Positions 33,007-41,416 of a stretch of 41,416 nt of DNA are shown piece by piece. This DNA is from a virus. The DNA lies in the IMG/VR virus record IMGVR_UViG_3300034061_003581, positions 1 to 41,416 of that record; one strand, written 5' to 3'. A program made the translations under genes and the position numbers. Positions within the stretch are counted from its first letter, which is position 1, and each line of letters opens with the position of its first letter. Below the pieces are notes generated by a model, which saw only the letters and a list, made by a program, of their open reading frames with translations, was not told where the DNA came from and did no database searches.

Positions 33007-36000
33007 ATGGATGTTCTATTAAATGACACCCTTAGATCTCTTCTAAACAATGGTATAAATGGTATACGGAATAATGATCTAAACTCAATTATTGCAGCAA
33101 TAGATTATCTGGATACTTTAATTGTAAATGCAAATTTTGCTATGAGTGATCCGTATTTATCTCAAAATGATACAATGGCGGTAACTAATACTAGATTAAG
33201 AGAAATTTATCTTCAATATCGTTTGTTGTTGGATGTATACCGAGTCTATCTTCAACAGACAGGAGGAAATGTAGTATACACTACTTGGTTAGCAACAAGG
33301 AACAGTTCTTCTCCATTTAATAATGAAACACCCGCAAATTATGTAAATAGACAACAACCTATTTGGTATGTTGCAATGGACACAAATGGAGATGGGGTTC
33401 TCGATGAAGTTGTACCAGAAATTGATGGATCAAATAGAACTAAAAATTGGACAGATTCTACCACAATGAGTGCAGGTTTATACAGATTATTGAGAGACAC
33501 AGTAGAACCAACCGGTGGAGGATTGTCTGGAAGAACTGTTAGAAAGAAAAAAGTCAAATTGGGTGGAACAAAAGTCGGTGTAAAAACGAGTGAAATGGGT
33601 AGTCTTGAATTTATAGATGGAACATATTTTGATCCAATAGGAGTTGATGATCCTGGATCGGATTTTGTAAGTGGCGGTGGTATTCGATGGGAAGGTGAAG
33701 GTCTGCGTGATCCAAGAACAGGCGAACTTATACCTGAAGAAGGCGAAAATCTTGGTGGCGGAAGACCAACCGAAGATGCTATCCGTAGAGAAAGATTGAG
33801 AAGGGAATATATTAGAACTCGTGGACGAATACTAACAGATACAAATTTAGGGCTAACCACATCAGGTGACCAAGTTGGAAGACCGGGTGCTAGACTTGGT
33901 GTTGGTAACAATATACCGATTGTCCCATTGGGATTTAATTTTGGAACACCTTTATCCAATGCCATAGCTGTTGCTCCTATGATGGCTCCAATGGGTGCAG
34001 CTGGTGCAGCTGGTGCAGCTGGTGCAGCTGGTGCAGCTGGTGCACCACTTTACTCAACATCGGCAACACCGGCATTATTTGCATCTGCTCCTGGATTGAG
34101 TCCTTCTACTTTTGGATTAACTGCCGGTGTACCACCACCTTTGACTGCTGGTGGAGCTGGTAATGCTGCAGCTCTTGTAAATTTAGGATCATGTGTTCCA
34201 CTTTATAGTTTCAAAATAAGACAAAAAAATTCTAGCAATAATCCAAGAAGGTTTTATGGGTTTAATATAAAACCTACACCACTACTTGATATATCAATGG
34301 TTGCTGCTTGTCCTGGCGGAACTGCAACAACATTATTTACTGTAACAATTGATCCAAACATTTATTACAATTTTGTTGAAAATTCTCGTGGTGATATTCA
34401 GATAGTAAACGGACAAAATTCTACCCAAAATTCTGTTGGTAAGATAAAATACAATTACTATTATGATTTCATAAGTATTTTACAAAAAATATATGAAAAG
34501 ATAACTGAAATAGAAGTTCTTCCTGGTGAAATAGTTTATGATAATATAACGGAACAATTATTAAATGGCTTTCTTCCATTTGTATCTGGAAATACTGGTG
34601 TTTTATCAAACTTTTCAAGATTACCAAAAGAAGAAACCTTTTTCAAATCTGGACCTATATTAACTGGCTTTGCAACAACATTACCAAAAATAGTCCAAGA
34701 TTACGATTATGCTGGTATAAATTGGTATCAGGATACAGCAGAACGTTCTGCTTCTGGAATGGGAATAATAGAAAACTTTTTCTATATGGCAAGAACTGAA
34801 TATGGTGGAATATCATATCAAGATGTTGTAACCAATACAACGTTAGTTGTAAAATACCCAACAAACGATAGACTTAATAATACTATAACATCATTGATTG
34901 ATTCAAAAGTTACAGGAGAAGTAGAAAATCTTTCAACCGGAAACGGAAACGGAAATCAAAATGGGACAATAGATGATGAGTTTGGAACAATAGATGAAAA
35001 TGGTGACATAGTCATAACATCTGATAAATTCAGAGGACAATATGTTGATAGATTTTATGGAAGATTGACTTGGGCTTTTGATATTGCATCATCAGTAGAC
35101 TGTACATCTCCGTATTATAGATCAAGTGCATCAGTTCAAGGACAGATGTGGAATATAGTATTAGATGATCAATTTGGTACATCTGATTATGAATATCCAT
35201 CTGCTTTAACAAGTCAAAATTTATTGAACTTGAATAGTATAAATCCAACAACAGGAGAAGTAACCGGACCAATAGTAGATATTTTAAGATCAAATGTAGA
35301 TGTTAAAACTTTACAAACAAATTATGGTCTTATACCATCGCTGTCAGTTCGAGGAACTACTTTTGAAACAATTCCTAACAATCCATGTTTAGAGGGTATT
35401 CCCGTTACATATAATTGGGGTGTAAGACGAATTAAAAAGGTTCCATTCAAAATTTTCTGTCAGCAACCTGGATTGGGTAGGGTAGAAATAAATTATAGAA
35501 CAAAGGGCAGTGATATTTGGAATTGGGTTGTTTCAGAACTGAAAAAATCTTCTGCATTTGGAGCAAGACAAAATTCAAATGGCGAATTGCTTACAACAAA
35601 AGATGGATATTTCTATTCAGAGGCAACCGAAACTGTGCTAATTACCGGTAGATTTCCGGGTGAACCTGGCACATCATGGAAACAATATGATTCGATTCAG
35701 TTAAATAGATCTAATCAAAATTGTCTTCCTGTGGAAACTGTTGAATCATCATGGCAAGTTGATTTAGATAATCCTTGTGGTTGTGATGAAGTTGAGATAT
35801 TAACCCATTATCTAACTTATCCAGAAATATCATTCAAAAATCCTTTGGATGATAACCCAACCGTTTATGCATCACGGAAAGAGTTGAACCAAAGATTTTT
35901 AGCTCCTGAACCAGGATCAAAAGCCGCTTCATATCGTTTAACGGTAGGTCAGAGTTTAACAGATAATAGACGCCAAAAACCGGATTGTTTTGAAGGAACT

Positions 36001-37113
36001 GGAATTGGAAGATTACATCATCCTTTCTTATATGGAACTGACATACTTCCTGGAATGCGTAAAAAATCTATAAAGGGTTTATTTAATTTATCACAATCAC
36101 TTGACTGTTATCATACATCTTCTACAAAAACTGTTACACAAAAAGAATACTACTATGAAGTAACTGATTGTGACGACTGTGGTAGAACTGCTTATTTTGC
36201 AGTTGCATACGGTAATTACAAAGGTTCTGGTTCAATATCAAGTGGTTATGAAAAAGATGATAGTCCAAGTAAAGCTATTTACTCACAATATAGACTATTG
36301 ACACTTGATCCACATGAGAAGAATTTTACATTCTATGATGGCGGAGAATTAAAAACTCCTGACGATATTTATGTGATAAACTATTATCGAAATGGTTTAA
36401 GTGACAAACTTGATATTGGAAATTTTGAAATAAACATTGCAGAATTGAGTGGTAGTGGTATAGAAAATAGTGTTCATACTGGCAGTAATGTTCAAGTTAG
36501 TTCATCGAATAAAATACTTTCTCTGATTGACAATTCTGCAATTTTTGAAAATGAAGATACTTGTGCAAATGATGATCCAAATTATTATTATGACATTGTT
36601 AGTGGTTCACTTTCTAATGGAATACATTCCAGTGGAGAAGGAACTATACAAACAAACGAAGATTTAACAACTTATGGTAAAGTATATCCAAATTTGGGCG
36701 TTATAGTTTTAGACGGACATAAATTGAATGTTTCTGCATCATTTAATTCTGTTAGTGGAAGTGGTATCAATGGTGATAATTCATTCAAACTATTTACTGC
36801 AATAAGTGGTGCCGCGGCTGTTGGAAAACCAATGCGTGCTAGAAATGTAAAATTCAAAACAACAAATCATTATTTTGTCAGAATACCATCCGGTGAGGCA
36901 AACTACAGCACAAATCCAACTTATGTTTATGATTCAGGTGAAAATAAAGGAAAAATAAAAAATGCCTGCTTTATTGATAACCCAATGACTTACATAACAA
37001 CCGTTGGTTTGTATAATAGTAAACGAGATTTGATTGCAGTTGCTAAATTGAGCAGACCAATAAAGAAAACAAAAGAAAATGATGTTTTAATAAAAATAAG
37101 ATTGAATTGGTAA
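33007..37113 (+). CDS. Giant virion protein with fibre-family C-terminal domain, paralog C
   Basis: A 1368-residue protein, the second longest gene here. Its N-terminal third is helical then Gly/Arg-rich; D125-T-N-G-D-G-V-L-D-E134 resembles a calcium-binding loop; a G-A-A tandem repeat lies at about 330-344, inside a Pro/Ala/Gly-rich linker of about 100 residues. The central part (about 395-1040) is unrecognised and includes several Cys pairs such as C-G-C-D. From about 1045 to the end it is a clear member of the fibre family, with F-A-V-A-Y-G-N-Y-K-G-S-G-S, A-I-Y-S-Q-Y-R, G-N-F-E-I-N-I-A-E-L-S-G-S-G and T-Y-I-T-T-V-G-L-Y. It is probably a long fibre or collar protein with the shared domain at its tip or foot. 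Confidence 0.72.
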   Translation: MDVLLNDTLRSLLNNGINGIRNNDLNSIIAAIDYLDTLIVNANFAMSDPYLSQNDTMAVTNTRLREIYLQYRLLLDVYRVYLQQTGGNVVYTTWLATRNSSSPFNNETPANYVNRQQPIWYVAMDTNGDGVLDEVVPEIDGSNRTKNWTDSTTMSAGLYRLLRDTVEPTGGGLSGRTVRKKKVKLGGTKVGVKTSEMGSLEFIDGTYFDPIGVDDPGSDFVSGGGIRWEGEGLRDPRTGELIPEEGENLGGGRPTEDAIRRERLRREYIRTRGRILTDTNLGLTTSGDQVGRPGARLGVGNNIPIVPLGFNFGTPLSNAIAVAPMMAPMGAAGAAGAAGAAGAAGAPLYSTSATPALFASAPGLSPSTFGLTAGVPPPLTAGGAGNAAALVNLGSCVPLYSFKIRQKNSSNNPRRFYGFNIKPTPLLDISMVAACPGGTATTLFTVTIDPNIYYNFVENSRGDIQIVNGQNSTQNSVGKIKYNYYYDFISILQKIYEKITEIEVLPGEIVYDNITEQLLNGFLPFVSGNTGVLSNFSRLPKEETFFKSGPILTGFATTLPKIVQDYDYAGINWYQDTAERSASGMGIIENFFYMARTEYGGISYQDVVTNTTLVVKYPTNDRLNNTITSLIDSKVTGEVENLSTGNGNGNQNGTIDDEFGTIDENGDIVITSDKFRGQYVDRFYGRLTWAFDIASSVDCTSPYYRSSASVQGQMWNIVLDDQFGTSDYEYPSALTSQNLLNLNSINPTTGEVTGPIVDILRSNVDVKTLQTNYGLIPSLSVRGTTFETIPNNPCLEGIPVTYNWGVRRIKKVPFKIFCQQPGLGRVEINYRTKGSDIWNWVVSELKKSSAFGARQNSNGELLTTKDGYFYSEATETVLITGRFPGEPGTSWKQYDSIQLNRSNQNCLPVETVESSWQVDLDNPCGCDEVEILTHYLTYPEISFKNPLDDNPTVYASRKELNQRFLAPEPGSKAASYRLTVGQSLTDNRRQKPDCFEGTGIGRLHHPFLYGTDILPGMRKKSIKGLFNLSQSLDCYHTSSTKTVTQKEYYYEVTDCDDCGRTAYFAVAYGNYKGSGSISSGYEKDDSPSKAIYSQYRLLTLDPHEKNFTFYDGGELKTPDDIYVINYYRNGLSDKLDIGNFEINIAELSGSGIENSVHTGSNVQVSSSNKILSLIDNSAIFENEDTCANDDPNYYYDIVSGSLSNGIHSSGEGTIQTNEDLTTYGKVYPNLGVIVLDGHKLNVSASFNSVSGSGINGDNSFKLFTAISGAAAVGKPMRARNVKFKTTNHYFVRIPSGEANYSTNPTYVYDSGENKGKIKNACFIDNPMTYITTVGLYNSKRDLIAVAKLSRPIKKTKENDVLIKIRLNW
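33994..34038 (+). repeat. Five exact tandem copies of a 9-bp unit (GGTGCAGCT)
   Basis: GGTGCAGCT repeats five times without change, from 33994 to 34038, inside the gene at 33007. It encodes (Gly-Ala-Ala)5. A nine-base unit can change copy number without a frameshift. The perfect identity suggests recent expansion or active slippage. Confidence 0.95.
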
Positions 37114-37114
37114 T

Positions 37115-37555
37115 ATGATAACTGAATCCGAAATAATAACAACCTTATCTGGATCATTTTTAGGAGACTACCCATCCGTTTTACCAGATATGGATGCGAG
37201 AACTATTGCTTTGAATCTTTTTAGAAAAATTTTCAACATAAATATAAATGGATCAGTAGATTCAATTTTATTTTATGAGGCAATAAATACAAATCCAAGT
37301 GCATTATCTTCTATACATTTAACTAGATTGGATAAGGCAATTTCAAATTTGGAAGATTTAGTAGATACATTACCACGAACCGTTCAAAAATTACCTTTCA
37401 TAATAGATGCTGAAAATTTAGAAAAATCTCCTATCGGTGTTACTATTACTGATGAAGTAAGGGCAGCTCTTATTCAAGAAAGAAATAGATTGGGTGAGAT
37501 ATTTAGAACTTTAGCAAATGTTCCAACTGTTTTATCAACAACTTTAATAAATTGA
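37115..37555 (+). CDS. Hypothetical helical virion-operon protein
   Basis: A 146-residue, mostly helical protein with no signal or membrane segment, starting M-I-T-E-S-E-I-I-T-T-L-S-G-S. It does not share the fibre-family blocks of its neighbours. The start follows the previous stop by one base and the next start follows its stop by one base, so it is clearly made with the fibre proteins. A small chaperone or connector for fibre assembly is one possibility, unsupported by motif. Confidence 0.7.
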   Translation: MITESEIITTLSGSFLGDYPSVLPDMDARTIALNLFRKIFNININGSVDSILFYEAINTNPSALSSIHLTRLDKAISNLEDLVDTLPRTVQKLPFIIDAENLEKSPIGVTITDEVRAALIQERNRLGEIFRTLANVPTVLSTTLIN

Positions 37556-37556
37556 T

Positions 37557-38837
37557 ATGAATGTATTAAGTTTTCAAATAAACAAGTATCTTCTTGAAAT
37601 GGTACGTTCATATGTTAAGTTTCAAGTTGATAATGGTTTCCCAACAAAAGATTCATATAGAGCGGTAATAAACAATGATGTTGTTACGTTTTTATTAGAA
37701 TCACCTCAATCTGCACCTGCTCCTCCAGAAGTTCCTTTGTTTACTCTAAAATCAAGAGTATTCAAAAAATTTAGATCACCAAGAGATTATTCAATAGTTC
37801 AACAAAAATATAGAAAATATGGTTTATTCAAATTTAGAGGAGAACGAGTAAACACATTTCACACATCTTCTACGTTTGGGGATTCAAGATATTTTTTAAG
37901 AATGTTGTCTTCTCCTGAAAATGAACAAAATTGTGAGACTCTTTGTGATATAACATACGGTCATATAAATGGATCTGGATCTGGTTATTATGCCGATGAA
38001 TTTACAAAAGTTTATCCATCAAAAATAATTTTCAAAAATTATTTGATGGAGTATTTTCATACAACAGAAGGAAAAGTGCCATTTAAGAATGGAAAGAATG
38101 GTGATTATTTTTATGCTATAAATTTTAATAGAAATCTTTTTCCAGAGATGATAGATCCTGGAAATATACAAATAACTCTTGCACCACTTTCATCTAGTGT
38201 GAATCAGTTATACAACACTGGAAGTAATTTTTATCCTCATCCAACATCAGATAAAATATACACATTGATTGATGATTCAGAAGATTTGGCAGATGTAAAT
38301 ACATTAAGAAAGGAATTACGAGAGTATTATTATTTGGTGTCTGGATCATTAAATGATGGTATTTATGGTAATAAAGAAGATGATGCTTGGGGTATATTTT
38401 TTCCTAGAAAAGGCATAATTGTATTAGACGGTGCAGTTTTAGATCAATCTTGCTCATTGAATACAGTTACCGGTTCTTTTGACGGTGACAACATAAGAAA
38501 ATTTTTCATGTCAATTAGTGCATCGTGTAACACAACAACAAATAGACCTATAACAGGATCTTGGTATGCTAGAGCATCCGAAGAAGTAAAAACACAAACA
38601 TACTTTTGTAGATTGCGAGAATACGAATTTAATTATAGCAACAATTATACATATTTATCTGGTAGTTATGGTGAATTTAGACATAAACAATTTATGGACA
38701 GTCCTATCTCATACATTACATCCGTTGGTTTGTATAACGATGATCGTGAATTGATTGCAGTTGGTAAATTACCAAAACCATTATTGAAAAAACCAAATGA
38801 AGAACACGTTATTCAAGTAAAATTAAGGTTAAACTGA
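37557..38837 (+). CDS. Fibre/adhesin family protein, paralog D
   Basis: A 426-residue protein. The first 95 residues are its own; from about 100 it follows the family: I-T-Y-G-H-I-N-G-S-G-S, Y-P-S-K-I-I-F-K-N-Y, Y-A-I-N-F-N-R-N, I-D-P-G-N-I-Q-I-T-L-A, Y-T-L-I-D-D-S-E, G-I-F-F-P-R-K-G-I-I-V-L-D-G and Y-I-T-S-V-G-L-Y-N-D-D. It is the most diverged of the four full-length copies. Adhesin or structural role is inferred from family and context only. Confidence 0.72.
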   Translation: MNVLSFQINKYLLEMVRSYVKFQVDNGFPTKDSYRAVINNDVVTFLLESPQSAPAPPEVPLFTLKSRVFKKFRSPRDYSIVQQKYRKYGLFKFRGERVNTFHTSSTFGDSRYFLRMLSSPENEQNCETLCDITYGHINGSGSGYYADEFTKVYPSKIIFKNYLMEYFHTTEGKVPFKNGKNGDYFYAINFNRNLFPEMIDPGNIQITLAPLSSSVNQLYNTGSNFYPHPTSDKIYTLIDDSEDLADVNTLRKELREYYYLVSGSLNDGIYGNKEDDAWGIFFPRKGIIVLDGAVLDQSCSLNTVTGSFDGDNIRKFFMSISASCNTTTNRPITGSWYARASEEVKTQTYFCRLREYEFNYSNNYTYLSGSYGEFRHKQFMDSPISYITSVGLYNDDRELIAVGKLPKPLLKKPNEEHVIQVKLRLN

Positions 38838-38838
38838 T

Positions 38839-40578
38839 ATGTCATTTCAAGGTCAAAATAGTAATTTAACTTTTACACATAAACGGTTAAAAGCTGGCGA
38901 TTTTACAATACGCCCATTTGAAGTTAATAAATTATGGAAAATATCATCTATTCATCCGGAAGTAGAACATTATCAAAAATTTGGAATACAAGTATATCGT
39001 GCGTTCTATCCTGAAAATCACAAGTATTTTGGTAATGTTGCAAATATATCGTCTTCTTTATATGAAAGAATTTTTACAACACAAAGTTTAGATCCAAAAA
39101 TTTTATGGTATTATTTGGATCATAATTACTATACAGAATATGATAATATAAAACAACCAACTTTTTTAACGGATGATAGTCAGATAACATATATGGCAGA
39201 ATCCGCATCTTTATTTGTAATTCCAGTTGGTGTATTTGGTGAGGGTATAAAAAAGAAATCAGTTAGTTTAGTAAACTACAATTCGGCTTCTTCTTACGAA
39301 TATACATTAGTTGATGATGGATTTGGTAATTTAAGAGACACATCTTTCGATGAAACAAAGATAGTAAATGCTGGTAATTGTATGATGTATGTTGGATTTA
39401 ACGAAAAATATCGTGAATACAATATGTCAAATAATAAATTGGATTTTGTATTAGACATGACACCACATCGTAATACAATAAATGTTTACAATAAAAAAAA
39501 TATAACATATACTCCTGGTATAGTATTAAATTCAACAAATACTCCAACTGGAGTTGCTGCTCGTATTAGTGGTTCTTATTTTAGAGTTGATCCAAAATTA
39601 GATTTTAATTTTAATAAAAATAATAATTTTGCTTTTAGTTTTTGGATGAAAAAAGACAGTAATCAACCCGATGGAATAAACGGTAAAAATTATCTTTTCA
39701 ACAAAAATTTAGTAAAAAAAGTATACAATGTGAATGAAACAACATTGCAACATACTTACGAGGAAGTTGAAAAAGAATCAAGTCAATATCCATTTGATAT
39801 ATCATATAACAATCACTTATCAACTAATAATGGAAGATTATCATTTAGACAGGGTTCTATAACCAAAATGATTGAAGTAACATCTAGCGTTTTATCAAGT
39901 GATACTTGGTATCATGTCTTGTGTCAAAAATCCGGAAGCAAATATCAAATATGGTTAGATGGACAACTCAATAGTGAAGTTATTGATAATATGAATGATA
40001 ATGTTGGTAATGAAAATGTATTTTTTATAGGCGGTAGCACAAACACATCAAGTCTTTTTTACGGAAGTTTAGATGAAATCAGAGTGTATAATTCTGCAAT
40101 TTCCGATGAACAAATTCCATATTTGGCAGATAATTCTCTAGAAACTGGTTATGCTTATCAAACATCTCGTGTTGGTAATGTTTTTTACAATACTGGATTT
40201 GCTGTCATTTCTGATCCAAGACCAAAGTATGCTAATGCATTTTTGGGTTCAAGTGGAAATTTTGATTACGATGGAATAACTAATGGGTTTAGAGGACAAT
40301 TTCGTTCAACTACTACTTTTTATGAATACGAAATTATTTGTAAAATAAGAAGAAAAGAATTTAATTTTACACAAAATCCATCGATTCGTGTAGATGAGGC
40401 ATCTACACGATCAAATGAAATTGAAAATTATGTAACATCTTCATATTTTAATCCATACATAACATCTATTGGTTTATATGATGATAGTGATAATTTGCTT
40501 GTCATTGCTAAATTAGCAAATCCAATAGAAAAAAGAGACGATGTTGATATGAATGTCATCATAAGGTTTGATATGTAA
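38839..40578 (+). CDS. Fibre/adhesin protein with LamG-like domain and family C-terminus, paralog E
   Basis: A 579-residue protein. Residues 1-220 are beta-rich and unassigned. Residues about 245-430 read as a LamG/concanavalin-like jelly roll: F-A-F-S-F-W-M-K-K, W-Y-H-V-L-C-Q-K, Y-Q-I-W-L-D-G-Q, F-F-I-G-G-S and G-S-L-D-E-I-R-V-Y-N. Such domains often bind carbohydrates. From about 444 (V-G-N-V-F-Y-N-T-G) to the end it shares the C-terminal family domain, with Y-I-T-S-I-G-L-Y-D-D and V-I-A-K-L-A-N-P-I. A receptor-binding role is plausible. Its stop overlaps the next start by one base. Confidence 0.75.
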   Translation: MSFQGQNSNLTFTHKRLKAGDFTIRPFEVNKLWKISSIHPEVEHYQKFGIQVYRAFYPENHKYFGNVANISSSLYERIFTTQSLDPKILWYYLDHNYYTEYDNIKQPTFLTDDSQITYMAESASLFVIPVGVFGEGIKKKSVSLVNYNSASSYEYTLVDDGFGNLRDTSFDETKIVNAGNCMMYVGFNEKYREYNMSNNKLDFVLDMTPHRNTINVYNKKNITYTPGIVLNSTNTPTGVAARISGSYFRVDPKLDFNFNKNNNFAFSFWMKKDSNQPDGINGKNYLFNKNLVKKVYNVNETTLQHTYEEVEKESSQYPFDISYNNHLSTNNGRLSFRQGSITKMIEVTSSVLSSDTWYHVLCQKSGSKYQIWLDGQLNSEVIDNMNDNVGNENVFFIGGSTNTSSLFYGSLDEIRVYNSAISDEQIPYLADNSLETGYAYQTSRVGNVFYNTGFAVISDPRPKYANAFLGSSGNFDYDGITNGFRGQFRSTTTFYEYEIICKIRRKEFNFTQNPSIRVDEASTRSNEIENYVTSSYFNPYITSIGLYDDSDNLLVIAKLANPIEKRDDVDMNVIIRFDM

Positions 40579-40991
40579 TGCGTAGAAATCAAGTTGCAAT
40601 AAAACATGGGTTTCGTAGTGGATTAGAAGATACCGTAAATGATTTGTTGAAAGAAAGTAAAAAATCATTTAGTTATGAAACTGAAAAAATATCTTACATA
40701 CAACCAGAAACTAAACACAATTATACGCCAGATTTTGTTCTAACAAAACAATCTGGTCAAAAGATGTATGTTGAAACAAAAGGTAGATGGGTAAAGACAG
40801 ACAGACTAAAATTCGATTTACTATTTGAACAATATCCCCAAATAGATATTCGTTTTGTATTCCAAAATCCTAATGCAAAACTATACAAAGGAAGTAAAAC
40901 AACCTATGCTCAATACTGTGACAAGAAGGGTTGGTTATGGGCGAAAAAAGAAATACCTAGAGAATGGTTAGATGAATGTTTGGATTTGTAA
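40578..40991 (+). CDS. T7-type endonuclease I (Holliday junction resolvase)
   Basis: A 137-residue protein with the active-site pattern of phage T7 endonuclease I, which resolves branched DNA before packaging: E17 in R-S-G-L-E, D52 in Y-T-P-D-F-V-L, E66 and K68 in V-E-T-K-G-R-W. The order and spacing match E20, D55, E65 and K67 of T7. The C-terminal Y-C-D-K-K-G-W-L-W and P-R-E-W-L also fit. It is close to T7's 149 residues. The start overlaps the stop of the fibre gene by one base, so this nuclease is expressed with late structural genes, as expected for a packaging-linked resolvase. Confidence 0.92.
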   Translation: MRRNQVAIKHGFRSGLEDTVNDLLKESKKSFSYETEKISYIQPETKHNYTPDFVLTKQSGQKMYVETKGRWVKTDRLKFDLLFEQYPQIDIRFVFQNPNAKLYKGSKTTYAQYCDKKGWLWAKKEIPREWLDECLDL

Positions 40992-41006
40992 AAAAAAATA
41001 AATGTA

Positions 41007-41014
41007 TATTTATT
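41007..41014 (+). promoter_or_regulatory. Putative late-promoter box (TATTTATT)
   Basis: TATTTATT within GTATATTTATTGTAAACTG, ending 44 bases before the ATG at 41059, in the 67-base gap after the endonuclease gene. Confidence 0.5.
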
Positions 41015-41058
41015 GTAAACTGAAATGATTTTTCTAAATTAAAGTGAGAGAAAAAAAT

Positions 41059-41416
41059 ATGTTGAAGCTTAAAGACATATTAACAGAAGCCGTAGAAGGA
41101 GAAATAAAATGGGAAACCGATCCAATGGTAGACGGCTTCAACGGATTATTTCTTGGTCCAGATGGCAAAAATTTTAGAATAAAGATTGGAAATATCCCAT
41201 TAGACTATATTACACCTGCAGACAAACAATTACTTGATACTTTATGGAAAGATAAAACATCTGAATCCAAATTTGATGATTATGGTTACATATGTCTATG
41301 TTATGATACAAAAACAAAGGGGCGTGGAAAATTGGATTCATCTACACTATCAAAAGTTTCAAATATGTTTGTAGATATTCTTTCTGCTAAACTTAAAGCA
41401 GATAGAGTAGAATATG
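41059..41416 (+). CDS. N-terminal part of an unknown, possibly head-targeted, protein (partial)
   Basis: The open frame runs from ATG 41059 off the right edge (119 residues seen). A GAGAG-like ribosome site and a late-type box precede it. The first eleven residues, M-L-K-L-K-D-I-L-T-E-A, resemble the short capsid-targeting peptides of T4 internal head proteins, which are amphipathic and are cut after a (L/I)xE motif; here L-T-E followed by Ala fits such a site at residue 10. The rest is soluble, with I-G-N-I-P-L-D-Y-I-T-P and Y-G-Y-I-C-L-C-Y-D-T, and is not recognised. The start is convincing, the function is not settled. Confidence 0.72.
   Translation, partial: MLKLKDILTEAVEGEIKWETDPMVDGFNGLFLGPDGKNFRIKIGNIPLDYITPADKQLLDTLWKDKTSESKFDDYGYICLCYDTKTKGRGKLDSSTLSKVSNMFVDILSAKLKADRVEY

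Noticed and set aside
33339-33965. Minus-strand open frame of 208 codons
   Set aside because: It is antisense within the 1368-residue fibre gene, rich in Pro and Ser as expected for a shadow of Gly-rich coding sequence, and has no ribosome site or promoter.
1-41416. tRNA genes, attachment sites or insertion sequences
   Set aside because: No cloverleaf-like sequence with a conserved T-arm, no transposase or integrase and no terminal repeats were seen by reading.

Overview
This window reads as part of the genome of a large, tailed, contractile (T4-like) phage that probably infects a member of the Bacteroidota or a related FCB-group bacterium. The phage assignment rests on baseplate genes recognisable from their proteins: a gp25-like wedge protein, a gp6-like wedge protein, a large gpI/gp7-like protein, and a gp5-like spike/hub protein. 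A candidate gp55-like late sigma factor and a set of fibre paralogs support it. The host guess rests on three promoters of the form TTTG-N19-TATATTTG at the left edge (the Bacteroidota -33/-7 type), further copies before 1183, 2137 and 7064, a FISUMP-domain protein and a DUF4494-like protein. The DNA is very A+T-rich throughout, and no tRNA, rRNA, CRISPR array or transposase was seen.

Layout. Positions 1-417 hold the first codons of a leftward gene, an imperfect tandem repeat carrying three leftward promoters, and a strong leftward terminator. Two small leftward genes follow (418-1057), the first expressed being DUF4494-like. Everything from 1183 on is rightward. Positions 1183-2643 carry two secreted envelope enzymes, a phosphodiester glycosidase and a lytic transglycosylase, each behind a Bacteroidota-type promoter. 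Positions 2776-6237 are an operon of small proteins, ThyX, a FISUMP protein and a lipoprotein, ending in a terminator. A glycosyltransferase-like gene and a UV damage endonuclease follow (6317-7969). Positions 8031-11260 hold a membrane coiled-coil protein, a ClpP-type protease, a membrane-anchored small protein, the sigma-like protein and a small helical protein. Positions 11241-29941 are the baseplate/tail block. Positions 30021-40578 are a fibre/adhesin block with five related C-terminal domains. A T7-type endonuclease I and the start of a possible head protein close the window.

How it may work together. Two promoter classes appear. Host-like TTTG/TAnnTTTG promoters precede the envelope-enzyme and repair genes and the leftward genes. 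A separate box, close to ATATTTAT(A/C), lies 31-44 bases before the virion-gene blocks and the small-protein operon. The box could be a late promoter read through the gp55-like factor. The most unusual part of the tail block is a pair of adjacent proteins. One joins leucine-rich repeats to a phosphodiester glycosidase domain, and the other carries a CHAP-like Cys/His peptidase domain with a large insertion. They share a small N-terminal module. Together they suggest a baseplate carrying glycan- and peptidoglycan-cutting domains. These function calls come from motif reading only; no database search was run.
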